A stretch of 64,000 nt of DNA from Aquimarina longa SW024 (lineage in GTDB: Bacteria > Bacteroidota > Bacteroidia > Flavobacteriales > Flavobacteriaceae): positions 129,038 through 193,037 of the forward strand of contig NZ_KQ474103.1 of the NCBI RefSeq assembly GCF_001401755.1, in the 5' to 3' direction. Below are positions 9,599 to 19,191 of this stretch, in pieces. The notes beneath the pieces are model-generated. The model was not told the origin of the DNA. It searched no databases and saw only the letters and a list, made by a program, of their open reading frames with translations. Position 1 is the stretch's first letter. The number at the start of each line of letters is the position of its first letter. Both the position numbers and the translations under genes were made by a program.

Positions 9599-12547
9599 AT
9601 GAAAAAAGTAATTCTATTTCTTATAGGTATTTCACTGATGAATTGTACTAAAGATACTTCAAAACTCCCTACGGATTATGTTGATGTTTTTATTGGTACA
9701 AAATCACCAGGTCATACATACCCCGGAGCAACACTTCCTTTCGGAATGGTACAATTAAGTCCAGATACCAGAAATGACCATACGAGCTGGCCTGCATGTG
9801 CAGGATATGATTACACAGATACATCTATCATAGGATTTACTCATACACATCTATCTGGTACAGGAGTTCCAGATCTTGGGGATATTCTATTTATGCCCAC
9901 AACAGGAAAAGTACAAACCTATGCTGGTACCGTGGAAAATCCAGAATCCGGCTATAGATCTAAGTATAATCATGCTAATGAATCAGCTGAACCAGGCTAT
10001 TATAGTGTTCTCCTAGATGACTACAACGTAAAAGCAGAATTAACAACTACACTGCGTACAGGATTACATCGATATACATTCCCTAAAACAGATGAAACAC
10101 ATATCATTATTGATTTAGAGCATAGAGACCCTGTTACCGAAGCTGAGCTTAAAATAATAAGTGATACAGAAATTGTTGGATATCGAAGATCTAAAGCGTG
10201 GGCAGGAAATCAAAGGCAATATTTTGCTGCTAAATTTTCTAAACCTATCATTTCATACCAAGTAGTTCATGGTAAAAATAGTAGTACAGAAGGAACTAAT
10301 TTTAATGATAAAAAAATAATAGCTTCGCTTAATTTTGATCCTGCTAACAGTGAAATTCTCGCTCAAGTAGCGCTATCTGCGGTAAGTATCCAAAATGCTC
10401 AAAAAAATTTAAATGCAGAATTTGCCAATTGGGATTTTGATAAAGTAAAAAATGATGCTAAAAAAACATGGAATAAATCTTTAGGAAAAATTGAAGTTTC
10501 TGACACTAATGAAGATAAAAAAGAAATTTTTTATACCTCTTTATATCATAGCTTGTTAACCCCTAATTTATACAGTGATGTAGATGGGCAATATCGAGGT
10601 ATGGATGATGCTATACATAAAGCAGATGGGTTTAATAACTATACTGTTTTTTCTCTTTGGGATACTTTTCGCGGATTACATCCTTTACTAACTATTGTAG
10701 AACCTGAAGTTACTAGAGATATTTTAGTAACATTGCAAAAAAAATATGAGCAGTTCGGTGAAATCCCTATGTGGGAATTAGCCGCAAACGATACTAGATG
10801 TATGATCGGTTATCATGGTGTATCGGTTATGGCCGATGCGTATGTCAAAGGAATAACAAATGTAAATGCCGACAAAATACTAGAAGCAATGGTCGCCAGT
10901 GCTAATGTTAAAAAGCGGGGGATTGACTATTATACCGAATTAGGTTTTGTACCCACCAATAAAAGTAGCCAATCTGTATCAAAAACCTTAGAATATGCCT
11001 ATGATGATTGGTGTATAGCACAAATGGCTAAAGCTATTGGTAATACCAAAGTATATGATGAGTTTTCAAAAAGAGCACGTTTTTTTATCAATCTTTTTGA
11101 TAACCAAACAAAGTTTATGCGTCCTAGATACTCTAATAGAAAATGGAATGAAGACTTTAACCCTACTTCTGTCGAAAAAACATATAACTTCAATTTTACA
11201 GAAGGAAACTCATATCAATATAGCTTATTTGTTCCTCATGATATTGCTACAATGGTAGATTTAGTAGGCGGAGAAGAACAATTTGATAAATGGTTGGATA
11301 ATTTATTTGTAAAAAACTTTGAAGAAGATATTAGCGAAGATTCTGACGTATCTGGATTAATCGGTCAATATTCTCATGGTAATGAACCTAGTCATCACAT
11401 TGCTTATCTGTATAATTATATCGGAAAACCATGGAAATCACAAGAAAAAATACATGAAATACTTAATAAACTTTACACCTCAGAAGCAGATGGATTATGT
11501 GGTAATGATGATGCAGGGCAAATGTCTGCATGGTATGTTCTGAGTAGTCTCGGTTTTTATTCTGTAACTCCAGGAAGCCCTTATTATGTTATCGGAAGTC
11601 CTACTTTTGAAAAAGTAACTCTAAATCTAGATAATGGTAAAAAATTTATAATTAAAGCCAATAATGCTTCAAAAGAAAACATTTATTTTTCTTCTTTAAC
11701 ATTAAATGGAAAACCATATCCGTATTCATATCTAAAACATGAAGATATCTTAAAAGGAGGTGAATTATCTTTTGAGATGACTAACAGCCCAAATAAAAAA
11801 TGGGCTACTAGTATTGATCACAGACCAGTTTCTGATACTAAGAGTGTAGTGAGTATTCCATATATAAAATCAGATTATAAAGAGTTTTTAACAAAAATGA
11901 AAGTTGATCTAGGATGTGATACCAAAAATGCTGAAATTTATTACACTATTGATGGTACTGAACCTACAAAAAGTAGTACTAAATTTGTAGCACCTTTTAT
12001 AATTAATCAAACTACCAATCTTAAAGTAAAAGCATTTCATAAAGATTTAATTTCTAGCTACACAACACATATCCCATTAACAAGGTTAGAAAATGTTACT
12101 AATATTGCTAAGAAACAACTAGAAAACGGTCTTGATTATGCTTATTATGAGGGGATTTTTCGTTCTGTTTATGATTTCTCACTAGAGAAACCCTTAAAAA
12201 CAGGAGTAGTTAAAGAAATCGATATATCAAATAGATTACGAGATGAGTGGATAGGGTTTTCTTTTGATGGGTACATAGAAATTATAAAAGAAGGTACCTA
12301 CACCTTTGAGATTTCTGCAAATGATGGAGCTCAACTTCTAATCAATGGAAAAGAGCTTTTCGAAAGTGATGGAAGAAAATCATTTAGTTTTACTCAAAAA
12401 AATAAGATAATTCTCTCTAAAGGCTTACATAAATTTCAAGTCAAATATTTTCAATGCTCTGATAATATCGGTTTATCTGCATTTTGGGAAGGTCCTGATA
12501 TCAAAAGACAAAAAATACCCACAACTTCTTTTTATAGGAAAAAATAA
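9599..12547 (+). CDS. GH92 alpha-mannosidase with CHB_HEX_C-like and PA14 domains, lipoprotein
   Basis: A second GH92 enzyme, longer than the first (982 versus 794 residues). A lipobox (LMNC, about residue 16) anchors it. The catalytic core runs to about residue 745 and keeps GTKSPGHTYPGATLPFGM, HGNEPSHHIAYLYN and GLCGNDDAGQMSAWYVLSSL. The extension has two parts. Residues of about 767-820 carry YYTIDGTEPTKSSTKF, typical of a chitobiase/hexosaminidase C-terminal fold. Residues of about 840-980 look like a PA14 domain (TYTFEISANDGAQLLINGKE, then HKFQVKYFQ). PA14 domains commonly bind glycans, so this enzyme may be targeted to a branched or larger substrate. It is the last enzyme gene of the locus. 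Confidence 0.92.
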   Translation: MKKVILFLIGISLMNCTKDTSKLPTDYVDVFIGTKSPGHTYPGATLPFGMVQLSPDTRNDHTSWPACAGYDYTDTSIIGFTHTHLSGTGVPDLGDILFMPTTGKVQTYAGTVENPESGYRSKYNHANESAEPGYYSVLLDDYNVKAELTTTLRTGLHRYTFPKTDETHIIIDLEHRDPVTEAELKIISDTEIVGYRRSKAWAGNQRQYFAAKFSKPIISYQVVHGKNSSTEGTNFNDKKIIASLNFDPANSEILAQVALSAVSIQNAQKNLNAEFANWDFDKVKNDAKKTWNKSLGKIEVSDTNEDKKEIFYTSLYHSLLTPNLYSDVDGQYRGMDDAIHKADGFNNYTVFSLWDTFRGLHPLLTIVEPEVTRDILVTLQKKYEQFGEIPMWELAANDTRCMIGYHGVSVMADAYVKGITNVNADKILEAMVASANVKKRGIDYYTELGFVPTNKSSQSVSKTLEYAYDDWCIAQMAKAIGNTKVYDEFSKRARFFINLFDNQTKFMRPRYSNRKWNEDFNPTSVEKTYNFNFTEGNSYQYSLFVPHDIATMVDLVGGEEQFDKWLDNLFVKNFEEDISEDSDVSGLIGQYSHGNEPSHHIAYLYNYIGKPWKSQEKIHEILNKLYTSEADGLCGNDDAGQMSAWYVLSSLGFYSVTPGSPYYVIGSPTFEKVTLNLDNGKKFIIKANNASKENIYFSSLTLNGKPYPYSYLKHEDILKGGELSFEMTNSPNKKWATSIDHRPVSDTKSVVSIPYIKSDYKEFLTKMKVDLGCDTKNAEIYYTIDGTEPTKSSTKFVAPFIINQTTNLKVKAFHKDLISSYTTHIPLTRLENVTNIAKKQLENGLDYAYYEGIFRSVYDFSLEKPLKTGVVKEIDISNRLRDEWIGFSFDGYIEIIKEGTYTFEISANDGAQLLINGKELFESDGRKSFSFTQKNKIILSKGLHKFQVKYFQCSDNIGLSAFWEGPDIKRQKIPTTSFYRKK

Positions 12548-12555
12548 AAATATTG

Positions 12556-12609
12556 TTTTTGTAAAACACATAACGATGCCCAAGGGCATCGTTATGTGTT
12601 TTACAAAAA
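12556..12609. repeat. Perfect 26-bp inverted repeat with a 2-nt loop
   Basis: The left arm 12556-12581 and right arm 12584-12609 are exact reverse complements, separated by AA. The arms are unusually long for an intrinsic terminator, and the plus-strand right arm is followed by ACAAAAAAC, not by a T run. It sits 9 bases after the second GH92 stop. It may still end transcription by its stem, or be a processing site or the scar of a mobile element. Confidence 0.8.
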
Positions 12610-12853
12610 ACTAAATATCAAATATTTAAAAACGGTTATACTATTTGTTAACATATATACATGTTAAGTATTGCTTTTTGACAGTATTAACAGTATCTTA
12701 ACACGATTAAAAATAGAGCAATACTCTATCAACGTAAGATAAATCATATATCATACTGTGTATTATTTATTCTATTTTTAATATATAGAATAAATGAATA
12801 TCTCTTTTAACCTTAAAAAAAAAAATAGTAATAAGCGTTTAAAAAAATAGGTC
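12610..12853. other. Noncoding gap before the regulator gene
   Basis: AT-rich with no reading frame. It should contain the promoter of the regulator gene at 12854. I see no complete consensus promoter in it. Confidence 0.5.
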
Positions 12854-14731
12854 TTGCGTAATAATTTTAAAATATCAATATTTTTACTTATACTTTTTAG
12901 TTATAGTATTACTACATACTCACAGAAAACCTATAAAGATTCAATCAAAACGTATTTTAAACAGATTGAGGATCTTATTAATTATAAAGATAATTATAAA
13001 GAAGATTTTTTAAGTACTGAAACCCTATTAGCCCAAAAAGAACTATTATCAGGGACAGAGAAGATTAATACATTATTAAAATTATATACTGTTAATGTAT
13101 ATAAATCTATACAAAATGCTAGAAAATATAATCAAGAGGCATTACAATTAGCAATAAATATAGGCTATAAAAAAGGAGAATTATCTGCTAAATATAATCA
13201 AGCATATTTATTATTTATTGAAGGGGATTTTGATACATCTATGACAGTAACAGAAGAAGTTTCAAAAATAGTAAAACAAAGTACTTATCCTGAAACATAC
13301 TCTGACATAAATACTTTAAAATCATATATTTACACCGAACGAGGAGAATATGATTTAGCTTTAGAAAAAGGGCTAGAATTATTAGATATCGCAGAAAAAT
13401 CAAATGATGAATATGCTCTAATGAGAGCTTATGCTTCTCTATCTCATTATTATCTGAGAATCGAGAATTATTCAAAAGCTTTAAGCTATTGCCTTAAGGG
13501 TCTTCATTATGTTATTAAGCTAAGAAAAATTCGATATATCTATCCAAAAATTGATGAGATAGCTAGAATGACAGCTAAGCTCAATGATACAGAAAGAGCA
13601 TTAGAAACATATGCTTTTTATTTAGAAATAGAAAAAAAAATATCCCCGCCAGGAAGCTATATCCAAAGTGTTGTTTATATGAATATGGCTGACATATATA
13701 TATCAAATAACGCATATGATAATGCGCAAAACTATTTATCTAAGGCTTTAGTTTTAAATTATGAAAATAATTATAAATTCAGAGTTCCTAGAGCATTAAT
13801 CTTGCAAGCTGAATTATTTTTAAAAACAAAAGACACTGTTAATTCAATCATAAACTATGAAAAAAGTATAGAAGCCGCAGAAAGTATAAATGCATTCGAT
13901 GTTGTAAAGTCAAATAGTGCTATTTTGGCAAACTTATACAAAAAAACAAATCAATTATCAAAAGCATATGAATACAAAACTATTCATAATTCTATACGAG
14001 ACTCCCTCTTTAACAATGAGATGGAGCAAAAAATAATTATTTTAGAAACCAGAAGAAAAATTAAAGAAGTAACACAAAAGAAAAAGATTCTAGAGCTAGA
14101 AAACGAAGCTCAAAAAGCAAAATCTAATTTCATTCTTCTTCTTCTTATATTTATATTAATCATTGTTGCATTTATTGTTTTTTCATATCTCAAAGTAAAA
14201 AGTAAAAATAGACTACTATACCTCAGAACCATCGAGCTAACCAAGGTGCAACTAGAGATGGAAGAAAAACTAAATGAGTTAGAAAATGCTAAAGCTATTC
14301 TTAAAGAAGATACAAATAATGATACATCTTTAAAATCAAGCAAAACTACTATTGATAATGATGTAAAAAATATCATTCTTAACAAACTTGAAAAACTTGA
14401 AAAGGAGCTTTTTTTTATTGATCCTAATTGTAGCTTACGCCAAGTAGCTCAATTATTGAAAACTAATCCAAAATATTTATCTCAAGTAATTAATCAAGAA
14501 AAAAAATCCAATTTCAACAACTACATTAACGAACTACGAATCAATTATTTATTATCTAGATTATTAAAAGATGAAGATTTTAGAAACAGTAAATTAAGTT
14601 ATGTTGCCGCTTCAATAGGTTATAATAATCTGAACACTTTTAATGCCGCTTTTAAAAAAAGACAAGGAATTCTTCCCTCCTATTTTATTAATGAATTGAT
14701 ACAAGAATCAAAACAAAAAATAATATCATAA
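12854..14731 (+). CDS. TPR / transmembrane / AraC-type HTH transcription regulator
   Basis: The architecture is a signal peptide (about residues 1-23), periplasmic tetratricopeptide helices to about residue 400, a coiled segment, one membrane helix at about 425-446 (ILLLLIFILIIVAFIVFSY), a second coiled segment, and a C-terminal AraC-type DNA-binding domain at about 520-615 (LRQVAQLLKTNPKYLSQVIN, then AASIGYNNLNTFNAAFKKRQ). The start is TTG: an in-frame TAG lies two codons upstream and the signal peptide begins at once. Such proteins sense in the periplasm and bind DNA on the cytoplasmic side. Its place directly after the mannan locus suggests it controls that locus, replacing the more usual hybrid two-component system. 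That role is inferred. Confidence 0.85.
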   Translation: MRNNFKISIFLLILFSYSITTYSQKTYKDSIKTYFKQIEDLINYKDNYKEDFLSTETLLAQKELLSGTEKINTLLKLYTVNVYKSIQNARKYNQEALQLAINIGYKKGELSAKYNQAYLLFIEGDFDTSMTVTEEVSKIVKQSTYPETYSDINTLKSYIYTERGEYDLALEKGLELLDIAEKSNDEYALMRAYASLSHYYLRIENYSKALSYCLKGLHYVIKLRKIRYIYPKIDEIARMTAKLNDTERALETYAFYLEIEKKISPPGSYIQSVVYMNMADIYISNNAYDNAQNYLSKALVLNYENNYKFRVPRALILQAELFLKTKDTVNSIINYEKSIEAAESINAFDVVKSNSAILANLYKKTNQLSKAYEYKTIHNSIRDSLFNNEMEQKIIILETRRKIKEVTQKKKILELENEAQKAKSNFILLLLIFILIIVAFIVFSYLKVKSKNRLLYLRTIELTKVQLEMEEKLNELENAKAILKEDTNNDTSLKSSKTTIDNDVKNIILNKLEKLEKELFFIDPNCSLRQVAQLLKTNPKYLSQVINQEKKSNFNNYINELRINYLLSRLLKDEDFRNSKLSYVAASIGYNNLNTFNAAFKKRQGILPSYFINELIQESKQKIIS

Positions 14732-15095
14732 TGTTTTTTTATATAAAATCTATACAAAACAAACATTATAAGAATTGTAGTTTATATCGTTTTCATTAAA
14801 AATACGTCATACTTCTTTAATCAACAACCTCGGAGCAAGCTCAGGAGGTATGCTTTCGAAAAAAATATTTTGATGTCGAAACAAGCCTCAGGGAATTAAA
14901 CCCTCAATGAAGATTAAAAAATGAAAACTATATCTCATAGAATATAGAGAACAATCTTAATAAATTAGTAGTATTATCAATCTTAATTTTGCTTTATAAT
15001 AAAAGTCTGATTAATTTTTATCATATAGTATTAAAAATAGTATCATCGTATCTATTTTTTTCATATTTTACGATAATCCCCAAAACAAAATAACA
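14732..15095. other. Noncoding gap with one copy of the dispersed hairpin element
   Basis: The gap separates the mannan locus from the capsule region. It contains repeat copy 1 (14821-14918). The rest is AT-rich without a gene. The promoter for the phosphatase gene at 15096 must lie here or nearby, but no full consensus is visible. Confidence 0.6.
14821..14918 (+). repeat. Dispersed multi-hairpin repeat, copy 1
   Basis: This is one of three copies (with 36411-36510 and 58843-58940), all in the same orientation and all intergenic. Shared blocks include TCAACAACCTCGGAGCAAGC, AAAAAAATATTTTGATGTCG and AATTAAACCCTCAATGA. The element contains GAGCAAGCTC and a run matching GAGGCAAGCCTC with changes in one arm here. 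The third hairpin, CCCTCAATGAGGG in the other copies, is damaged in this copy (CCCTCAATGAAGA). The organisation resembles REP-type elements. Confidence 0.8.
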
Positions 15096-15833
15096 TTGCA
15101 ATTTTTACTGAATAAAAAAGTACCTTTTAAAGAAATTATACCAGAAGATTATATAGATATCCATTCTCATTTAATTCCTGGTATAGATGATGGAGTAAAA
15201 ACAATATATCAATCGGCGTATATTTTAGAGCAGTTCGAAAAATTTGGCATTAAAAAGGTTATTACTACTCCTCATATAATGCAAGATGTATGGCCTAATT
15301 CATCACATACTATAACTAATGGTCTTAAAGAGCTTAAGGAAGTCCTCCCTCCTTTAGGAATCACAAAAATAGAGTTACAGGCTAGTGCAGAATATATGAT
15401 GGATGATCTATTTTATAAACGAATAAAGAATAATGATATTCTACCCTTACATAAAGATTTTATTTTAGTAGAAATGTCAACTTTTAGTCCTCCTATGAAT
15501 CTTAGTGAGATCCTTTTTGAGATTAAATTAGCAGGATATATTCCTATTCTTGCCCATCCAGAAAGATATTCTTTTTATCAAAATGATTTAAAGAAATATG
15601 ACAAACTAAAAGAATCTGGTTTTTTATTTCAACTTAATTTATTGTCTTTATCAGGGTATTATGGAGAACAAATCAAATCTTTTGGAAAAAAATTAATTGA
15701 TTTAGGTTATATAGATTTTACAGGTAGTGATATTCATAATTATCATCAATTAGAGACCTTAGAGAAAGGGTTTGATTCTAAAATGGCAAAAAAAATAACA
15801 TCTTTAATGAAAAATAATGCTATTTTTTCTTAA
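15096..15833 (+). CDS. CpsB/YwqE-type tyrosine-protein phosphatase (PHP fold)
   Basis: These metal-dependent phosphatases remove phosphate from the tyrosine cluster of Wzc-type kinases and so tune capsule or exopolysaccharide export. The first PHP motif DIHSHLIPGIDDG is at about residue 22, TTPHI follows at about 61, ILAHPERY near 150 and FTGSDIHN near 208, so the metal ligands are all present. The start is TTG: there is no ATG before the first catalytic motif, and the resulting 245 residues fit the family. The gene is convergent with the kinase gene and their stop codons share the four bases TTAA at 15830-15833. Confidence 0.88.
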   Translation: MQFLLNKKVPFKEIIPEDYIDIHSHLIPGIDDGVKTIYQSAYILEQFEKFGIKKVITTPHIMQDVWPNSSHTITNGLKELKEVLPPLGITKIELQASAEYMMDDLFYKRIKNNDILPLHKDFILVEMSTFSPPMNLSEILFEIKLAGYIPILAHPERYSFYQNDLKKYDKLKESGFLFQLNLLSLSGYYGEQIKSFGKKLIDLGYIDFTGSDIHNYHQLETLEKGFDSKMAKKITSLMKNNAIFS

Positions 15834-18193
15834 CCCTTTTTACCATATCCATATCCATAGTTATAACCAACTTTAGTGTCTACAGCATTAAGTAATACTG
15901 CAATGTTTGGTAAACGTTTTTCTCTATAAAAATTTTCAGGAACCTGTAAAACTCTCTTGTCAGAATAATTTTCTCTTACAATATAAATACTAAGATCTGC
16001 ATATTTAGCTATTAAAAGGGTATCTGTTACTAAACTAACAGGAGCAGTATCAACAATTATATAATCATAATTATCTTCTAAATATTTAAATAATATATTC
16101 ACTCTATCCTGCATAAGAAGTTCTGCAGGATTTGGAGGAATTGCACCAGAAGGTATAATATCAAACGAATCTTCTTCTTTATCTTTATAAATGATATCTT
16201 TAGGATTTAACTCCTTATTCATAATGTAATTAGTAAGTCCTTTAGAATTTTTTCCTTCTGGTAAATCAAAAAAATTATGAAATTTAGGGTTTCTTAAATC
16301 TGTTCCTAAATATGCTACTTTCTTTCCTGAAATAGCAAGTGTCTTTGCTAAATTACAAGATATTAAAGTTTTACCTTCTCCAGAGATTGTAGATGTTACA
16401 AAAATAACTTTACCTTGTTGTCCCTTAATAATTCCTGCCATTAAGAAATCTAAATTAGTTCTCAAAATTCTAAATGCTTCAGCAATTCCTGATCTATCAT
16501 TTTGAGAAATCATAATTCTATTTTTGGATTTAACTTTGGGTATAGATCCAATAATTGGCATAGAAAGCACTTTTTCTATATCTTCTCTAGAGCTTATCTT
16601 AACATTTAATAAATTTGATATATAGATAATAAGAAAAGGTATTATAAAGCCCATAAAAATGGCTCCCATATACATAATTTTCTTATTAGGAGATACTGGG
16701 TATGATCCTAATGTAGATGCTTTATCTATAACTCTAGCATTAGAAAGAGTTATATTACTTTTTATCTCTGCTTCTTCTCGTTTTTGTAATAAATAAAGAT
16801 ATAATTGCTCTTTTATAGTTTGCTCTCGTTCAATAGCCCTTATATCTTTCTGTCTAGTCGGAGCACTATATATCTTACCACTAAAATACTGATCTTGAGT
16901 CCTTAAACTCCTTAATTGAATATTTATTGAGCTTTTTAGACTATTTAAGCTCCCTATCAATACTTGTCTTAACCCATCTATTTGCTGATCGATATTAACT
17001 ACTACAGGGTTTTGTATACTTGATGTTCTTAGCAAGCGTTGTCTTTGGAGTATTAATGCATTATATCTTGATATTGTATTAGAAACTGTTGGATCTGTAA
17101 AACCAGAATTAGATTGTGGTACGAGGTCATACTTCCCATCTTGGCTTAACACAAAATTACGCATAGACTCTATAAACTGAAGTTGGGTTTGTAATTGTGC
17201 CATTTCCTGCATATTTTTTGAATCTATATCAGAAAATTTCTGTGCTTGCCCACCAACATTACTACCTGTTAATCCATATGAAGATAAGTAACCTGCTGCT
17301 TCATCATCTACTGCTGTTAAATCATTAGAGATAAGTTCTAATCGATCATTTATAAAATTTGCTGTCCTTGCAGAAGCTTGTTTTTTATTCTCTATTGTTG
17401 CTTTATTATATTCTTCAACCAGATTATTAATAATATCTTTTGCTTTTGCTTTAACTGGGTCGTTTAGCGATATTTTAACTATTGATGATCCCTTAATTGG
17501 AAAAATTAATAATCTATTTCTATATCCTTCTGCTACAAATTTTACTGGAGAAACTTGAATCTTGATAACTTTACCGATATTAGATTTCATAGCATCTACA
17601 CTTGGAGTAATTACAATATCTCCAACAGTAGTAGTTATTGTTTTTCCAAAAGCATGACCACTTAGTTTTTTTCCTTCTTTATCTAAAAAAGAAAAAGAAG
17701 TTTCAGAATCAATCCGAACGTGAAAAATCTTTGACTTTGTATGTACAATTGAATCATGTGACAAAAAACTAATTTCGACTAGTGATTTTGGATAATTTTC
17801 TACTTCTAAAACTCTTCCTGCACTAAAGTATCTAACATTTAGGTTTAAATTATTAACCACGTTATTTGCTAGTGTTCTTGATTTCATTATCTGAATCTCA
17901 TTAGAAATATCACTTTGTGCATCATCTAATAAGCCTAAATCTTTAAAGGCTGATAATTCAGATTCACTAACGCTTTTATCCTGAGAAATCATTATTGTAG
18001 AGGAAACATTATACTGAGGAATTGTATATCGCACCTTAACATAGGCTAAAGCAAAGAAAACAAAAATACTGATTGCGAACCAATACCAAAGTTTAACATA
18101 TTTAAGTATTTGATCTCTAAGATTAAAGCTAAACCCAGAAGATGAATCAAAACCAGTATTTTTTTCAGATGTATTATTCGTATTAGAAATCAT
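15830..18193 (-). CDS. Wzc-like polysaccharide co-polymerase and tyrosine autokinase
   Basis: This inner-membrane protein couples polysaccharide polymerisation and export to a cytoplasmic tyrosine kinase. Residues of about 40-60 form the first membrane helix, a large Wzz/GNVR periplasmic region with coiled coils follows, and the second helix is near residue 505 (IFMGFIIPFLIIYISNLLNV). The BY-kinase domain has Walker A TSTISGEGKTLISCNLA and Walker B YDYIIVDTAP. The tail YNYGYGYGKKG supplies the tyrosines that are autophosphorylated. At 787 residues it is full length. It starts 8 bases after the Wza-like gene, in one operon with it, and faces the phosphatase gene that probably reverses its action. 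Confidence 0.92.
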   Translation of the reverse strand: MISNTNNTSEKNTGFDSSSGFSFNLRDQILKYVKLWYWFAISIFVFFALAYVKVRYTIPQYNVSSTIMISQDKSVSESELSAFKDLGLLDDAQSDISNEIQIMKSRTLANNVVNNLNLNVRYFSAGRVLEVENYPKSLVEISFLSHDSIVHTKSKIFHVRIDSETSFSFLDKEGKKLSGHAFGKTITTTVGDIVITPSVDAMKSNIGKVIKIQVSPVKFVAEGYRNRLLIFPIKGSSIVKISLNDPVKAKAKDIINNLVEEYNKATIENKKQASARTANFINDRLELISNDLTAVDDEAAGYLSSYGLTGSNVGGQAQKFSDIDSKNMQEMAQLQTQLQFIESMRNFVLSQDGKYDLVPQSNSGFTDPTVSNTISRYNALILQRQRLLRTSSIQNPVVVNIDQQIDGLRQVLIGSLNSLKSSINIQLRSLRTQDQYFSGKIYSAPTRQKDIRAIEREQTIKEQLYLYLLQKREEAEIKSNITLSNARVIDKASTLGSYPVSPNKKIMYMGAIFMGFIIPFLIIYISNLLNVKISSREDIEKVLSMPIIGSIPKVKSKNRIMISQNDRSGIAEAFRILRTNLDFLMAGIIKGQQGKVIFVTSTISGEGKTLISCNLAKTLAISGKKVAYLGTDLRNPKFHNFFDLPEGKNSKGLTNYIMNKELNPKDIIYKDKEEDSFDIIPSGAIPPNPAELLMQDRVNILFKYLEDNYDYIIVDTAPVSLVTDTLLIAKYADLSIYIVRENYSDKRVLQVPENFYREKRLPNIAVLLNAVDTKVGYNYGYGYGKKG

Positions 18194-18201
18194 ATACTTT
18201 T

Positions 18202-18993
18202 CTATCTTATGACTAAGGTAACTATTGATAAGAGAACTCCAACTATACTAATGATAACACTAAGTGTATTACCTCCTGCCTTAGATTCTCTTACTTTAGA
18301 GTTATTAGGCTCAATATAAACAACATCATTTTGTGCCAAGTAATAAACAGGAGATTCAAAAACAGACTTAGATGTAAGGTCAACATGGTGATATGTATTT
18401 TCTCCTTCGTTTTCTCTAATAACTATTACGTCTTTTCTTTTCCCTTTAATTGTCATATCTCCAGCCAATCCCAGTGCTTCGATAATAGTTAATCTCTCAT
18501 TAGGGATCGTATATGAACCAGGTGTTTTTACTTCTCCTATCACAGTAACCTTAAAATTCTTAAGCCTCACACTTACAATCGGATCATTGATATATATTTT
18601 CAGCTTTTCTTTAATCATTTCCTTTACTTGAATTCGAGTTAAGCCTGCTATTTTCAGCTTTCCCAAAACAGGAAACTCAATATCTCCCTCTCCATCTATT
18701 AAATAAGTAGATTCTCCGGAACCTCCAGAATTGCCTCCCCCTCCATTTTCTCCTAATGATAGATTTGGTGAAGAACCTCCCATAAGATTAAATGGTCTTG
18801 CAGCATCCATATCTGCAGCAGAAACCAATATACTAACGATATCATCTACTTTAAAAACTGACGTAAAAGAACTGGTAGAAGAGATTTTCTCGAGATTTTC
18901 AGAGTTCTGAAAATAAGCTACATCTTTAGGGGTTTTACATGAAAAAACCAATATTAATATCAAAAACAGAAATCCACATCTCATATTTAACAC
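18202..18993 (-). CDS. Wza-like polysaccharide export lipoprotein
   Basis: Wza proteins form the outer-membrane channel for capsular polysaccharide. A lipobox is present (LVFSC, about residue 19). The polysaccharide-export domain covers about 40-130 with a glycine/serine-rich insertion near 75-92, and an SLBB domain follows (FKVTVIGEVKTPGSYTIP at about 150). A C-terminal hydrophobic helix (VIISIVGVLLSIVTLVI) probably spans the outer membrane. Flavobacterial versions of 260-270 residues are normal. It is the first gene of the unit shared with Wzc, driven by the promoter at 19021-19049. Confidence 0.9.
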   Translation of the reverse strand: MLNMRCGFLFLILILVFSCKTPKDVAYFQNSENLEKISSTSSFTSVFKVDDIVSILVSAADMDAARPFNLMGGSSPNLSLGENGGGGNSGGSGESTYLIDGEGDIEFPVLGKLKIAGLTRIQVKEMIKEKLKIYINDPIVSVRLKNFKVTVIGEVKTPGSYTIPNERLTIIEALGLAGDMTIKGKRKDVIVIRENEGENTYHHVDLTSKSVFESPVYYLAQNDVVYIEPNNSKVRESKAGGNTLSVIISIVGVLLSIVTLVIR

Positions 18994-19020
18994 TTTATAA
19001 GTAAGAATTATAATAAGCTA

Positions 19021-19049
19021 CAAAAATATAACTTTATTTTATTTAACAA
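19021..19049 (-). promoter_or_regulatory. Bacteroidota-type promoter for the wza-wzc unit
   Basis: On the minus strand, TTG (19047-19049) is followed after 18 bases by TATTTTTG (19021-19028), which fits the -33 TTG and -7 TAnnTTTG pattern of Bacteroidota. It is 28 bases upstream of the Wza-like start codon. With the terminator at 19136-19184, it makes wza-wzc independent of the damaged dehydratase gene upstream. Confidence 0.65.
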
Positions 19050-19135
19050 TGAAATATAGCCTCATCTATAAGGTATTATTTTATTTTAGGTTTTAAGAAG
19101 AATTTACCAATAATTGTTTATTGGATTATACTGTG

Positions 19136-19184
19136 TAATATAGTTGTATCTATACTTTATAAAAAAGTAGATACAACTATATTA
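19136..19184 (-). terminator. Hairpin after the dehydratase fragment gene
   Basis: A perfect 17-bp stem (19136-19152 with 19168-19184) lies 8 bases past the stop at 19192. The stem is AT-rich, and an alternative pairing extends through TACTTT/AAAGTA in the loop. It probably ends the minus-strand transcript of the aminotransferase/dehydratase unit. Confidence 0.6.
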
Positions 19185-19191
19185 TATATGC

